Assembly (NCBI RefSeq): GCF_002261215.1 | Contig: NZ_NEVS01000004.1 | Location: forward strand, 3,658,001 to 3,722,000 | Length of the DNA: 64,000 bases | Direction: 5' to 3' | From: Bordetella genomosp. 11 | GTDB taxonomy: Bacteria > Pseudomonadota > Gammaproteobacteria > Burkholderiales > Burkholderiaceae_B | In this document: in pieces, positions 25,326 to 33,824 of the stretch | Layout: each line of letters starts with the position of its first letter | How positions within the stretch are numbered: the stretch's first letter is position 1 | The notes under the pieces: model-generated | What the model was told of the DNA's origin: nothing | Seen by the model: the letters and a program-made list of their open reading frames with translations, nothing else | The model's database searches: none | Translations under genes and position numbers: made by a program

Positions 25326-25709
25326 TCAAGGCGCCAAAACAACCACCTTGGGCTGCGGCGAAAACACCTGCATCCCCACGGTATTGATGGTGTTCTGCAC
25401 CGTCAGGCTCGTCATCCTCACAATCGGCGTACCCATCACCAGAACGGTGAACGCCCCCGTCATATATCGCGAACTACCCATGAAAGTCTGCGATATCAGC
25501 CCGCCGCCCACTCCCGCCGTATCCCCCAAGGTGATCGGCACCGGTGTCGCCATGTTATGTACCGGTGCCGCCAACAGCAGCACATTCCAGGCAATCGGCA
25601 CCCCCATGCTGGAGGTTGCCACATCCACATGAGGAATCGGCGGAATAGGCGTCTTGCACACATCGGGAAACCCCAGCGCCACCCCCGGCAATTGGCATAC
25701 GGCCAGCAT
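25326..25709 (-). CDS. DUF4150 (PAAR-like) T6SS spike-tip protein
   Basis: A 127-residue DUF4150 protein, a PAAR-like group that caps the VgrG spike. It shows PDVCKTPIPPIPHVD near the N-terminus, VHNMATPVPITLGDTAGVGGG in the middle, and MTGAFTVLVMGTPIVRMTSLTVQN, the family's closing pattern. GGAGGG precedes the ATG at 25709. It is the last gene of the leftward vgrG operon, 16 bases after the pentapeptide gene. It has no toxin extension, and no toxin gene follows. Repeats and an IS begin just after it. Confidence 0.88.
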   Translation of the reverse strand: MLAVCQLPGVALGFPDVCKTPIPPIPHVDVATSSMGVPIAWNVLLLAAPVHNMATPVPITLGDTAGVGGGLISQTFMGSSRYMTGAFTVLVMGTPIVRMTSLTVQNTINTVGMQVFSPQPKVVVLAP

Positions 25710-25725
25710 GTTCGCCCTCCTCGGT

Positions 25726-26778
25726 TCAAGCCTTGCCCGCCGACCACAGCTCGGCTTCCAGCAAAGCGGGATCGTTCTCGATGATGCCCGTGCGTTGCGA
25801 CACTCGCGTACCGTCCTGGATCGCGCGATGAAACCGCGTCCGCAGAAAGCGCGCCTCGCGCAGATCCGCATCCGTCAGGTCCGCGGTCGAAAAATCGGCG
25901 TCCACCAGGCTTGCATGCCGCAAATCCGCGCGCGCGCAACGGGCCCGGTGGAACACGCACAGATTCAGGCTGGCGCCTTGCAGATCCGCATCGTCCAGAT
26001 TCGCGTCTGCCCAGATCGCGCCGTCGAAATGCGCGCCGCGCAACACTGCGCGCGTCAACTCCGCCTGGGGGAACAGGCATTGTGGCCCCACCGCGCCGAC
26101 GAAGCGCGCCTCGCGCAGCGACGTCCCCTTGAAATTCGACTGCCGCAGCTGGGCACCGCTGAAGTCAGCCCCGTCCAGCTTGCTATCGGTGAACTGGCAC
26201 AGCGTGAAATGCTGATCGACGAAGCGATGTCCGCTCAGGTCGCATTCGACGAACATCGCGCTCTCGCCGCTCGTCCCGGCCAGTATCGTGCGGCGCAGAT
26301 CCAACTGATAGAACGTCACAAACGACAGCACCGCCCCCGTCAAATCCGCGCCTTCCAGCTCCGTCTTCGCGAACATCGCCCGATCCAGCCGGGGAATGCG
26401 CAGGTCCGCGTCGCACAGGCGCACCGCGTGGAAACTCGAACGGTCCAGCATCGCCCCGGCAAACCGCGCACCCGTCAGATCGGACTCGCTGATCATCGAC
26501 TGCCGCGCCATTGCCCGGCTCAGGTCGGCCTCGCGCATCGAACTCAGCACGATGCGCGCCTCTTCCAGCCGTGCATCCGACAGATCGGTGCCGTCGAACC
26601 GGCAATGCGTGAACTGGCTATCGTCCAGCCGGCAACCGGCCATCCGCGCGCCGCTGAAATTTACCTCGTCGAAAAAGCCGCCGGCCAAATCCAGGCCGCG
26701 AAGGTCCGCGCCGCGCAGGTCCGTATTTTCTACCACTTCGCCATGGCGCACCTTGTCCAGCAAGGTCTCGGTATTCAT
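25726..26778 (-). CDS. Pentapeptide-repeat protein of the vgrG operon
   Basis: A 350-residue protein made almost entirely of pentapeptide repeats A(D/N)Lxx (for example TDLRGADLRGLDLAG at about residues 19-33 and DADLRIPRLDRAMF). They should fold into a right-handed square beta-helix. Only the last 30 or so residues depart from the pattern. Its ATG overlaps the stop of the upstream DUF2169 gene by 4 bases (ATGA), so the two are translationally coupled. Such proteins recur next to DUF2169 and DUF4150 in T6SS accessory loci. A role in loading or scaffolding on VgrG is likely but unproven, and a cargo role cannot be excluded. Confidence 0.88.
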   Translation of the reverse strand: MNTETLLDKVRHGEVVENTDLRGADLRGLDLAGGFFDEVNFSGARMAGCRLDDSQFTHCRFDGTDLSDARLEEARIVLSSMREADLSRAMARQSMISESDLTGARFAGAMLDRSSFHAVRLCDADLRIPRLDRAMFAKTELEGADLTGAVLSFVTFYQLDLRRTILAGTSGESAMFVECDLSGHRFVDQHFTLCQFTDSKLDGADFSGAQLRQSNFKGTSLREARFVGAVGPQCLFPQAELTRAVLRGAHFDGAIWADANLDDADLQGASLNLCVFHRARCARADLRHASLVDADFSTADLTDADLREARFLRTRFHRAIQDGTRVSQRTGIIENDPALLEAELWSAGKA

Positions 26779-29423
26779 GCCGCGCGCTCCGCCACGCGCA
26801 ACGGAAAGCGCTTGACGCCCGCCGTATAGGCCCCCTGCGTGCGGGTGGAAGCATCCATCAGCGCCTGTGACACATCGGCGCGGAACAGATTGGCCTGCTC
26901 CAGGTCGGCATCGCGCAGCGTCGCCTTCGACAGGCTGGCTTCGATCAGGTTCGCCCCGCGCAGCGACGCGGCATCGAAATCCGCGCGCACGAACAGGCTG
27001 CGCGGCGCGCGGATGCCCGACAGGTCCGCGTTGCGCAATCCGCACTCCGACAGATCGCATGCTTCCAGCGTCGCGCCGGCGAAGCTCGCGCCATCCAGGG
27101 ACGCTCCGCGCAGGCTGCTGTTGCGCAGCGTGGCGCCCGCGAAGCGGGCGGACCGCAAGTCCGCGCCGCCGGCGAAGGCACTGGCCTGCACGTCGGCACG
27201 CGCGAATGTCGTCAGGCCGGAAAACTGACACTTCGTATAGCCTACCCGTGTCAGGCGGGCCGAGCTGAAATCGCAGTCCTGCAAGGCACTCTCCATGTAG
27301 GCACACAACCCGAACGTCGCGCCCACGAACGCGCACTGTTCGAGGATAAGGTTCATACCGGTCCACTGGGACCATCGCGTATCGGTGAAGTCGCAGGCGC
27401 GCAGCAGCGCCTTGAACCAGCGTCCGCCGTCGATGCGCGCCTCGCGCAGCGCGCATGCCTCCAGCACGGCTTCGTCCAGCCGGGTATCGCCCAGGCGCGC
27501 GCCCTGGAAATCGGCGTCCTGGCCGTGCACTTTGCCCAGGTTCGCGCGATCGAAACAGGCCTGCCGGGCGGAGGTGCGGATAAATCGCGCCGACACCAGC
27601 ACCGCGCCGGTGAAATCGCAGCCATCCAGGCGTGCGTCCGTCAGGTCGGCACCCGCCAGGTCCGCGCCACGGAAGTCCATTCCGCTCAAGTCCATGCCGG
27701 AGAGGTCCGCCCCGGCCAGCGGCCAGCCGCGCGCGTCCCGGCCGGCCGCCGCCCGTTCCTGCAGGCGGCTGCGGGTACGGCGGGCGCGATGCGGCGGCAT
27801 GGGGGGCGGTGCGGCGAAATGCTGGGCGGCATTCAGATAGCCGCTGCGCGCCATCGCATCGAGGCCGGCACCGTCTGCACGCGCGGCATCGCCGTCCCTT
27901 CCCTGCCCGCCGGCGTCCGGTGCACTTCCGCCGCCCGGGCCGCGCATCCAGGGCTGCGCGCGCGCCGCGCGCAAATGCCGCCGCAGGGCTGCCGGGTCGA
28001 AGGCCGGCGCCGGGGTATCGGGATCCAGGCTGCTCAGGCCGGCCATGTCGACACCCGCGACGGCCGCGAGCCCGTCCAGTTCGCCATCGGCGCGCACTTG
28101 GGCCAGGGCGCCTTCGCCGCGCCGCGAAGCTTCCAGCTCGCGTTCCATGCGCAGGATGCGCTCGGGCAGGTCGGACAGCGCGGGAGCGCTCTCCTCCGCC
28201 TCCAGCGGCGGCAGATAGCGTTCGGGGTCCAGGCCTTGCGCCAGCAGCTCCGCCCGCGCACCGGCATGGCGGCGCTCGGCGCCGGCCCGCAGGTTGCGGC
28301 GCGAGGGCCGCCGGGGCGCTTCGCCACCGCCGCTGTCCAGCCAGGGCGCGCATAGATCGCGCGGCACCAGGTCCTCGTCCAGCAATGCATACAAGGCGCC
28401 GCGCCGGGGATCCAGGCGGCGCGCCATGACCGACTCGTAGTGCGCGAGCTCGCGCGGCGCGGCGGCTGCCTCCAGCGCCGGCAGGATGAAACGGACGTCG
28501 GCGGCGTCGTCCTCGCGCACGGGCATGCAGCCATGCCATATAAGGACAACCCGGTCGCGGTGCGGGAAGAACCACGCCGTCGACAAGGCCAGCGGCACTT
28601 CCTGCAACTGCGTGCCGTCGGCTTGCAGGCTGGCGAAGCAGCGCGCGCGCCAATCGGGCAGGCGGCCGCGCACGACCTGGCGGTCCGGGTGCATATTCCA
28701 GATCTCGTAGGCCGCGCCGGCCAGGGCCGCACCGGGGTTGGCGGCCCATTGGTCCACCGGCGCGGACTGGAAAAACCGCATATCCATGTCGGGCGCGAAG
28801 CCAGGGTAATCGTTCTCCAGCCAGTTCTGGTCGTAGCGGCTGCCCATATGGCGCGCGCGCTGCGGCCAGTCCATGCCCAGCGCGCCATAGCCGGCGGGCT
28901 CCGGGCGCTGCGACGGACTCGACATGCGCTCGCGCGGCGATTCGATGTTGGGCAGCGGTCGCACCCGCACGCCGTTGACGGTCTCGTCCACCGCGCCGCG
29001 ACCCAGCGGATTGCCGGCGACGCCGGGGCCGCCGTAGGCACGGGTCCAGTCCAGGCGCATCGCATCGAAGGGCCGCGCCGCGTCCGGCCGGCCATCCACC
29101 CAATAGCGGTCGCCGAAAACCAGCAGCGGCTTATCGACGATGCCCTCGACCTTCAGACGCACCGCGCAGGCGGATGGATCCTGCTGATGGCGCGTGTAGG
29201 CGTAGCCGCTGGCAAGGACCTCCGGCACCGGCTTGGGCATGCCGGTATCCAGCACGCCGCCCGCCTCCTCGCCGGCCAGGGTCCACAGTTCCTGCTCGGG
29301 CAGCAGGCGCGGCGTATCGCCGAGTTCGGCGAGAGCCAGCACGGCGATGCCCAGCGTATCGCGGCGCTGCCAGCGATAGGGCCGCGTAAGCACACTCAGG
29401 CGGAATGGCTTGACGGTCTTCAC
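26775..29423 (-). CDS. DUF2169 and pentapeptide-repeat protein, T6SS adaptor-like
   Basis: An 882-residue two-part protein. Residues 1 to about 330 form a DUF2169 domain (opening KPFRLSVLTRPYRW; later FGDRYWVDG, WTRAYGGPGVAGNPLGRG and NIESPRERM). A charged Ala/Arg-rich linker follows (about 380-560). The C-terminal third (about 570-870) is pentapeptide repeats such as LAGADLSGMDLSGMDFRGADL. DUF2169 proteins act as adaptors that link effectors to VgrG/PAAR spikes. Translation starts at GTG, 4 bases after the upstream stop. The fusion of DUF2169 with a beta-helix suggests a spike-loading chaperone. Confidence 0.87.
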   Translation of the reverse strand: MKTVKPFRLSVLTRPYRWQRRDTLGIAVLALAELGDTPRLLPEQELWTLAGEEAGGVLDTGMPKPVPEVLASGYAYTRHQQDPSACAVRLKVEGIVDKPLLVFGDRYWVDGRPDAARPFDAMRLDWTRAYGGPGVAGNPLGRGAVDETVNGVRVRPLPNIESPRERMSSPSQRPEPAGYGALGMDWPQRARHMGSRYDQNWLENDYPGFAPDMDMRFFQSAPVDQWAANPGAALAGAAYEIWNMHPDRQVVRGRLPDWRARCFASLQADGTQLQEVPLALSTAWFFPHRDRVVLIWHGCMPVREDDAADVRFILPALEAAAAPRELAHYESVMARRLDPRRGALYALLDEDLVPRDLCAPWLDSGGGEAPRRPSRRNLRAGAERRHAGARAELLAQGLDPERYLPPLEAEESAPALSDLPERILRMERELEASRRGEGALAQVRADGELDGLAAVAGVDMAGLSSLDPDTPAPAFDPAALRRHLRAARAQPWMRGPGGGSAPDAGGQGRDGDAARADGAGLDAMARSGYLNAAQHFAAPPPMPPHRARRTRSRLQERAAAGRDARGWPLAGADLSGMDLSGMDFRGADLAGADLTDARLDGCDFTGAVLVSARFIRTSARQACFDRANLGKVHGQDADFQGARLGDTRLDEAVLEACALREARIDGGRWFKALLRACDFTDTRWSQWTGMNLILEQCAFVGATFGLCAYMESALQDCDFSSARLTRVGYTKCQFSGLTTFARADVQASAFAGGADLRSARFAGATLRNSSLRGASLDGASFAGATLEACDLSECGLRNADLSGIRAPRSLFVRADFDAASLRGANLIEASLSKATLRDADLEQANLFRADVSQALMDASTRTQGAYTAGVKRFPLRVAERAA

Positions 29424-29427
29424 GGCG

Positions 29428-29826
29428 CTACTCCGTGCGCTGGTCGATCGCGACCTCGCGGGTGGCCGGATCCACCCGCACCCGCACGAGGCGGCCTTCG
29501 GCGAAGTCGCTCAGGCGCACCGGGGAAACCGGCACGCGCAGCGTCGTATCGAAGGGCGGTATGCCGTCCTGGGCTTCCACGTGCATCGTGATATCGATAA
29601 CGAAAAACTTGACCGCGCCCAGGCGGGTACCCGTATCGACGGTGCGTATGACCACCGCCGTGCCGGCGCGGCCGCGGTCGCGCACCTCGTCCTGGCGCGC
29701 GACCACGGCCGCGTCCTGCGAACGGCGGCGCAGTTCGCCGCGCAGCATGAATCCGACCTGCACGACCGACAACAGCAGCACCAGGATGACCACCCAGGCC
29801 CATCCGGGCAGGCCCCACGTCGCCAT
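29428..29826 (-). CDS. Small one-TM protein between vgrG and the DUF2169 gene
   Basis: A 132-residue protein I do not recognise. One N-terminal membrane helix (WAWVVILVLLLSVVQVGFML, residues about 7-26) is followed by a charged stretch and a compact beta-rich domain (TAVVIRTVDTGTRLGAVKFFVIDI through VRVRVDPATREVAIDQ). The domain would be cytoplasmic or periplasmic depending on topology. Its start overlaps the vgrG stop (TGATG), so it is coupled to vgrG. Position suggests an accessory of this VgrG unit, possibly immunity or assembly; that is inference only. Confidence 0.7.
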   Translation of the reverse strand: MATWGLPGWAWVVILVLLLSVVQVGFMLRGELRRRSQDAAVVARQDEVRDRGRAGTAVVIRTVDTGTRLGAVKFFVIDITMHVEAQDGIPPFDTTLRVPVSPVRLSDFAEGRLVRVRVDPATREVAIDQRTE

Positions 29827-32213
29827 CACAGGATGCTCCACAAGCCGACCATGGACTGCTTCAGTCCGACCTGCTGCGCTTTCACGGCGTCGAAGGCATA
29901 ACTGGAACCGGACGTGCGGTATGACGCCAGGGCGCCGATATTGCTGATGGCGGAGTAATTGGTGAAGGACAAATTCAACATGACGGTCGTCCTGTACAGC
30001 GCGATGCGGCTGACGCCGATCTCGGCCTTGAAGCCGGCCAGCGAGAGGCCATAGGGGGTGGTGCTGAGCCATTGCCCATGCGCCATGTTCTTGACCTTGG
30101 GCGCGTCCAGGACAATGGCGGTCGGCGTCTTGAGCGTGACATCGGCATTGCCGTGCACGTCCACGGTAGAGCTCGTGGATTGCACCAGCATGGCGCCCTG
30201 GGATTTGACATCCATGGTGCCGCCGGTGGACTCGACGCGGATCTTCTGCGGCGCGGTGGCCTCCAGGCCCGCGCTGGTGGACGTAAGCACGACCTGGCCT
30301 TTGGCCTGCGCGGTCAGCGTGCCGGCCTGCACGTCGTGCATGGCATTGCCGGCCGTTACGGTGATCGTTTCTCCGGTTTTCAATGTCTCGGCGAACGGAC
30401 CGGTGATTTCCCGCGTTTCGCCGCTGGCGGCGACCGTGGTCTTCAAGCCGTTGTCGAACTTCTCTTCCATCAACCCGCTCTTCACGTGCACGGTGCGCGA
30501 CGCCTTGACGGTATAGTCCTCGTGGCCGGTCACTTCCACCGTACGGGACTGGCCGACCGTCAGCTTGTCCGTACCGGTCACGTCGATATCGCGGTTGCAC
30601 AGGACACGCTTGACGTCATTGCCGCCGATGACCGTGTTGCGGTGGCCGTCGGTGTGGTGCAATTCGTCGCATTCGACCTCGGTATGCAGGTTGCGCTCCG
30701 CATGCAGCCAGATGCGCTCCGCGCCGGCGCGGTCCTCGAACATGAAGGCGTTGGCGGTGGCGGGCGTGCCGTTCTTGGATCGGCTCAGGAAGCCGCTCTG
30801 GGTGGCGTTGTCGGGCAGATTCCAGGGCGGCATGTTGTTGGCGTTGTAGACGCGGCCGATAACGATCGGCCGGTCCGGCTGGCCGCCGATGAAGTCCACC
30901 ACGACTTCGTCGTTGACGCGCGGCAGCTGGATGCCGCCGAACCCGCCGCCCGCCCACGGACTGGAAACGCGCACCCAGCACGAGCTGTTCTCGTCTTTCT
31001 TCCCGTAGCGATCCCAATGGAACTGCACTTTGACGCGGCCGAGGTTATCCGTCCAGATTTCCTCTCCCTGCTTGCCGACCACGGTTGCCGTCTGCGGACC
31101 GTGCGTGCGCGGGATCGGCGTCACGCGCGGCGCGCGGAACTGGACAGAGGACGGCAGCACGACGAAGTCGATATCCAGGGTGGCGGGATCGCCCGTGCCG
31201 GTGGTGTAGGAAGCTTCGCGCATGCGGTAGTAGGCGCCGACCACCAGATACTCGCGGTTCTCGGCCTGGCGCGGATGATTGCGCAGCGTGAACAGGTGGC
31301 CGGGCGACACCCCGCGGGCATTGCATGAGCCGCGGCTTTCCTCGCGCTGGCACTGCAACGACTCCAGGCGCACGCGGGTGTAGTGCTCCGCGTCTTCCGG
31401 GTTGGTATAGCCCCCCTGCCACTCGTACATCTCCAGGTCGCCGTTGTCATGGGCGCCGGGATTGTTGCGCTTGGCTTCGAGGCTGGCGGCGGGTGTCAGG
31501 GGATGGTAGTCGGTGGTGGCGAAGGCGCCGGGCGTGATCTGTTCGACCAGCTCCCATTCGTAGATGTAGTCCTCGCGCGGCACGGCGTTGCGGTCGGGCC
31601 CGTAGTAGGGAATGGCCTCGTAGCCCGGCACCGGCTCGTGCTGCGTCACGTCGTCGGCCAGCACCAGCGTGTGCTTGCCCTCTTCGTGGCGGAACCAGTA
31701 ATAGATGCCTTCGTGCTCCATGAGCCGGCTGACGAAAGCGAAATCGGTCTCCTGGTACTGCACGCAATACTCCCAGGTGCGATAGCTGTCGACCAGCTTG
31801 AATTCGACCGGGTACTTGTAGTCCTTGAGCACCTCGCGTATCACATCGGGCACGCTTTTATTCTGGAAGATCTTGCTATCCGAGGTCTGCGTCAGGTACC
31901 ACAGCCATGGCCGCAACGTCGCGCGATACAGGTAATAGCCGCCGCCGTCGGTATCGCGCCCGACCAGCACGCAGCGCGTGATCTCGCCGCTCAGGAAGCG
32001 CGGCGTGCCGCCGGGCGTTTCGATCTCCAGCGACATGGGCTTGCCCAGCAGTGCCTTCATGTCCAGGGTGTAGGACTCCGCCACCAGGTCGACGTCGAAC
32101 TCGAACAACTGCGACATCGTTTCCGCGCCATGCATGGCGCGGAAACGCAACTGATCGGCCGGCAGCGGCGTATGCGCCTTGATGATCCGATCGCCATCCA
32201 CCATGCGGTCCAT
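29826..32213 (-). CDS. vgrG: T6SS spike protein VgrG (TssI)
   Basis: A 795-residue VgrG. The gp27-like base occupies about residues 1-400 (ADQLRFRAMHGAETMSQLFEFDVDL, QYQETDFAFVSRLMEHEGIYYWF). The gp5-like OB domain follows (GRVKVQFHWDRYGKKDENSSCWVRVSSPWAG), then NAFMFEDRAGAERIWLHAERN and a long beta-helix repeat needle. The last 90 or so residues, from VKNMAHGQWLS, form a non-repetitive C-terminal extension that resembles no toxin known to me and may dock cargo. Start 32213 is chosen for GAGGAGAAGCG just upstream. It heads the leftward accessory operon and trimerises to form the spike. Confidence 0.95.
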   Translation of the reverse strand: MDRMVDGDRIIKAHTPLPADQLRFRAMHGAETMSQLFEFDVDLVAESYTLDMKALLGKPMSLEIETPGGTPRFLSGEITRCVLVGRDTDGGGYYLYRATLRPWLWYLTQTSDSKIFQNKSVPDVIREVLKDYKYPVEFKLVDSYRTWEYCVQYQETDFAFVSRLMEHEGIYYWFRHEEGKHTLVLADDVTQHEPVPGYEAIPYYGPDRNAVPREDYIYEWELVEQITPGAFATTDYHPLTPAASLEAKRNNPGAHDNGDLEMYEWQGGYTNPEDAEHYTRVRLESLQCQREESRGSCNARGVSPGHLFTLRNHPRQAENREYLVVGAYYRMREASYTTGTGDPATLDIDFVVLPSSVQFRAPRVTPIPRTHGPQTATVVGKQGEEIWTDNLGRVKVQFHWDRYGKKDENSSCWVRVSSPWAGGGFGGIQLPRVNDEVVVDFIGGQPDRPIVIGRVYNANNMPPWNLPDNATQSGFLSRSKNGTPATANAFMFEDRAGAERIWLHAERNLHTEVECDELHHTDGHRNTVIGGNDVKRVLCNRDIDVTGTDKLTVGQSRTVEVTGHEDYTVKASRTVHVKSGLMEEKFDNGLKTTVAASGETREITGPFAETLKTGETITVTAGNAMHDVQAGTLTAQAKGQVVLTSTSAGLEATAPQKIRVESTGGTMDVKSQGAMLVQSTSSTVDVHGNADVTLKTPTAIVLDAPKVKNMAHGQWLSTTPYGLSLAGFKAEIGVSRIALYRTTVMLNLSFTNYSAISNIGALASYRTSGSSYAFDAVKAQQVGLKQSMVGLWSIL

Positions 32214-32727
32214 CGCTTCTCCTCGAGAGACGGCGTGCGCGGCCGTCCTTGTGTCGTTGCTCTGGACGCCCGCGCGAACGCAGTATGTGCCTGTGAATCG
32301 CCGCACCATCGCTGCCGATGCGCGAGACGGGCGATTCTAAACAGCTTGAAAGAACAGTAGAAGTCGGCTCACAAGCCTTTGTCCTTTTTACTAATTCGAA
32401 ATACATAGACACCTTTACATGTTAGCGACTGTGCGAATTCAAAATTCCAAGTTGTTGCACGCGTTTGTATTCACGTAGGGACTAGCCCGCTATCTACGTA
32501 AGTTTCATTACAGGACGTCAATTTTCGAGCGGCGAAAATGTTCGAAACTTTTCTTGGGTGTTAAGCATTCGTAAGAAAAAACAGTGTCTGTGAGTTGCAA
32601 TAGACAGACCAATCCGACTGCATAGAATGCGCATTCCGTGACGAGCAACACGGGCCGAAAAGATCCGGAATGGACAACGGGTCGCGTGTGCCGGCAACGC
32701 CCCTAACGAGGGCAACGCCCTATAACT
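32214..32727. promoter_or_regulatory. AT-rich divergent promoter region of the T6SS locus
   Basis: 514 bases without a gene, markedly richer in A+T than the surroundings, between leftward vgrG and rightward tssA. On the plus strand, TAGACA (32601-32606) and TAGAAT (32623-32628) with a 16-base spacer resemble a sigma-70 promoter, about 100 bases before tssA. I found no clear sigma-54 (GG-N10-GC) site. Low-GC islands of this kind often bind H-NS-like silencers, which is an inference here. Confidence 0.55.
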
Positions 32728-33792
32728 ATGACCATGGAATTCGCCGAAATACTGAGCACGCTCGATCCTCGGCTACCGTGCGGGGAGGATCTGGAGTACG
32801 ACGCGGACTTCCTGCGGCTGCAGCAGTCGGCCGCGGAGCGCAGCGAACAACAGTTCGGGACCACCATCATCCCGGCGCAGGCGCCCGATTGGAGGGAAGT
32901 CGAAAAGCAGGCGCTGGGCTTGCTCGAGCGCACGCGGGATATCCGCGTCGTCAGCCATCTCTCGCGGGCCTGGACCGAGACGCGCGGGCTGCCCGGCTAT
33001 GCCGACGGCCTGACCCTGTGCGCCGACGCGCTCGAACGCTATTGGGACGCGGTGCATCCGCGCCTGGACAGCGTGGGCGAGAACGACCCGCTGCCTCGCG
33101 TGAATGCGCTGGCGTCGCTGGGAGACGTGCAGGGATGCGGACGCAGCGCGCGTTCCGCCGCCCTGCTCGATGGCGTGCACGGCAAGCTGAGCCTGCGCGA
33201 CGCGGAGTCCATCCTGGACGGCAGCCGCGCGCAGAGCGACGCCTATCCCGGCGGCCGCTCCCGGCTGGTGGAACAGTTGCGCCAGGCCTGGCTGGCCGGC
33301 GATCCGCACCTGGCCGGCCTGGTGGCGGCCCGGCGCGCGCTGCGCCGCATACAGGATCTGGTGGCCGCAAGATTGGGCGGCGAATGGATGCCGGACTACG
33401 CGGCCATCCTGCGCGGCATGGATATCGTCGCGCAGGAGCTGGACGATGGCGCCCCGCATGCCGGAGCGCGCGCCGAGGCCGATAACGAAGAAACCGCCGC
33501 CGATGCGGATGCGGGGTCGCAGCCACGCGCGGCCGGCGGCACCGCCGAAGCCACCGTGCGCTGGCAGGACGCCCAGATCCATACGCGCGACGAAGCGATG
33601 GCCATGCTGACCAAGGTCTGCGCCTATTTTGAAATCCACGAGCCCGGGCATCCGGCGCCCTATGTCATCCGACGGGCGCAACAGCTGATACCGCTGAGCT
33701 TCCACGACATCATGCGCAACCTGGCGCCCCAGGGCCTGGAGCAGTTCGAACTGCTGCTGCCCCGGGATGCCGATGGCAGACCCGCGCCCTGA
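32728..33792 (+). CDS. tssA: T6SS protein TssA
   Basis: A 354-residue TssA of the shorter class. The ImpA N-terminal domain lies at about residues 8-125 (LDPRLPCGEDLEYDADFLRLQQSA, then ARTxGLPGYADGL-like and RYWDAVHPRLD). The C-terminal block EAMAMLTKVCAYFEIHEPGHPAPYVIRRAQQL is also typical. TssA primes baseplate and sheath assembly and caps the growing tail. It is the first gene of the rightward T6SS operon. The ribosome site before ATG 32728 is weak; ATG 32734 is an alternative. Confidence 0.94.
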   Translation: MTMEFAEILSTLDPRLPCGEDLEYDADFLRLQQSAAERSEQQFGTTIIPAQAPDWREVEKQALGLLERTRDIRVVSHLSRAWTETRGLPGYADGLTLCADALERYWDAVHPRLDSVGENDPLPRVNALASLGDVQGCGRSARSAALLDGVHGKLSLRDAESILDGSRAQSDAYPGGRSRLVEQLRQAWLAGDPHLAGLVAARRALRRIQDLVAARLGGEWMPDYAAILRGMDIVAQELDDGAPHAGARAEADNEETAADADAGSQPRAAGGTAEATVRWQDAQIHTRDEAMAMLTKVCAYFEIHEPGHPAPYVIRRAQQLIPLSFHDIMRNLAPQGLEQFELLLPRDADGRPAP

Positions 33793-33824
33793 CCCACCGA
33801 ATCCAGCTCTACCAGGAGAATCGC

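Noticed and set aside
24522..25342. Leftward frames of about 220 codons in the right repeat region
   Set aside because: They mirror frames in the left copy of the repeat and cross the IS end. No ribosome site or family supports them.
25726..29103. A single 1,125-codon leftward reading frame covering the pentapeptide region
   Set aside because: Only its last 350 codons, from ATG 26778, are the real pentapeptide gene. The rest is an open shadow frame of the DUF2169 gene, caused by high GC.
32214..32727. Sigma-54 promoter for the T6SS
   Set aside because: No GG-N10-GC element with consensus -24/-12 boxes was found. A sigma-70-like pair fits better.
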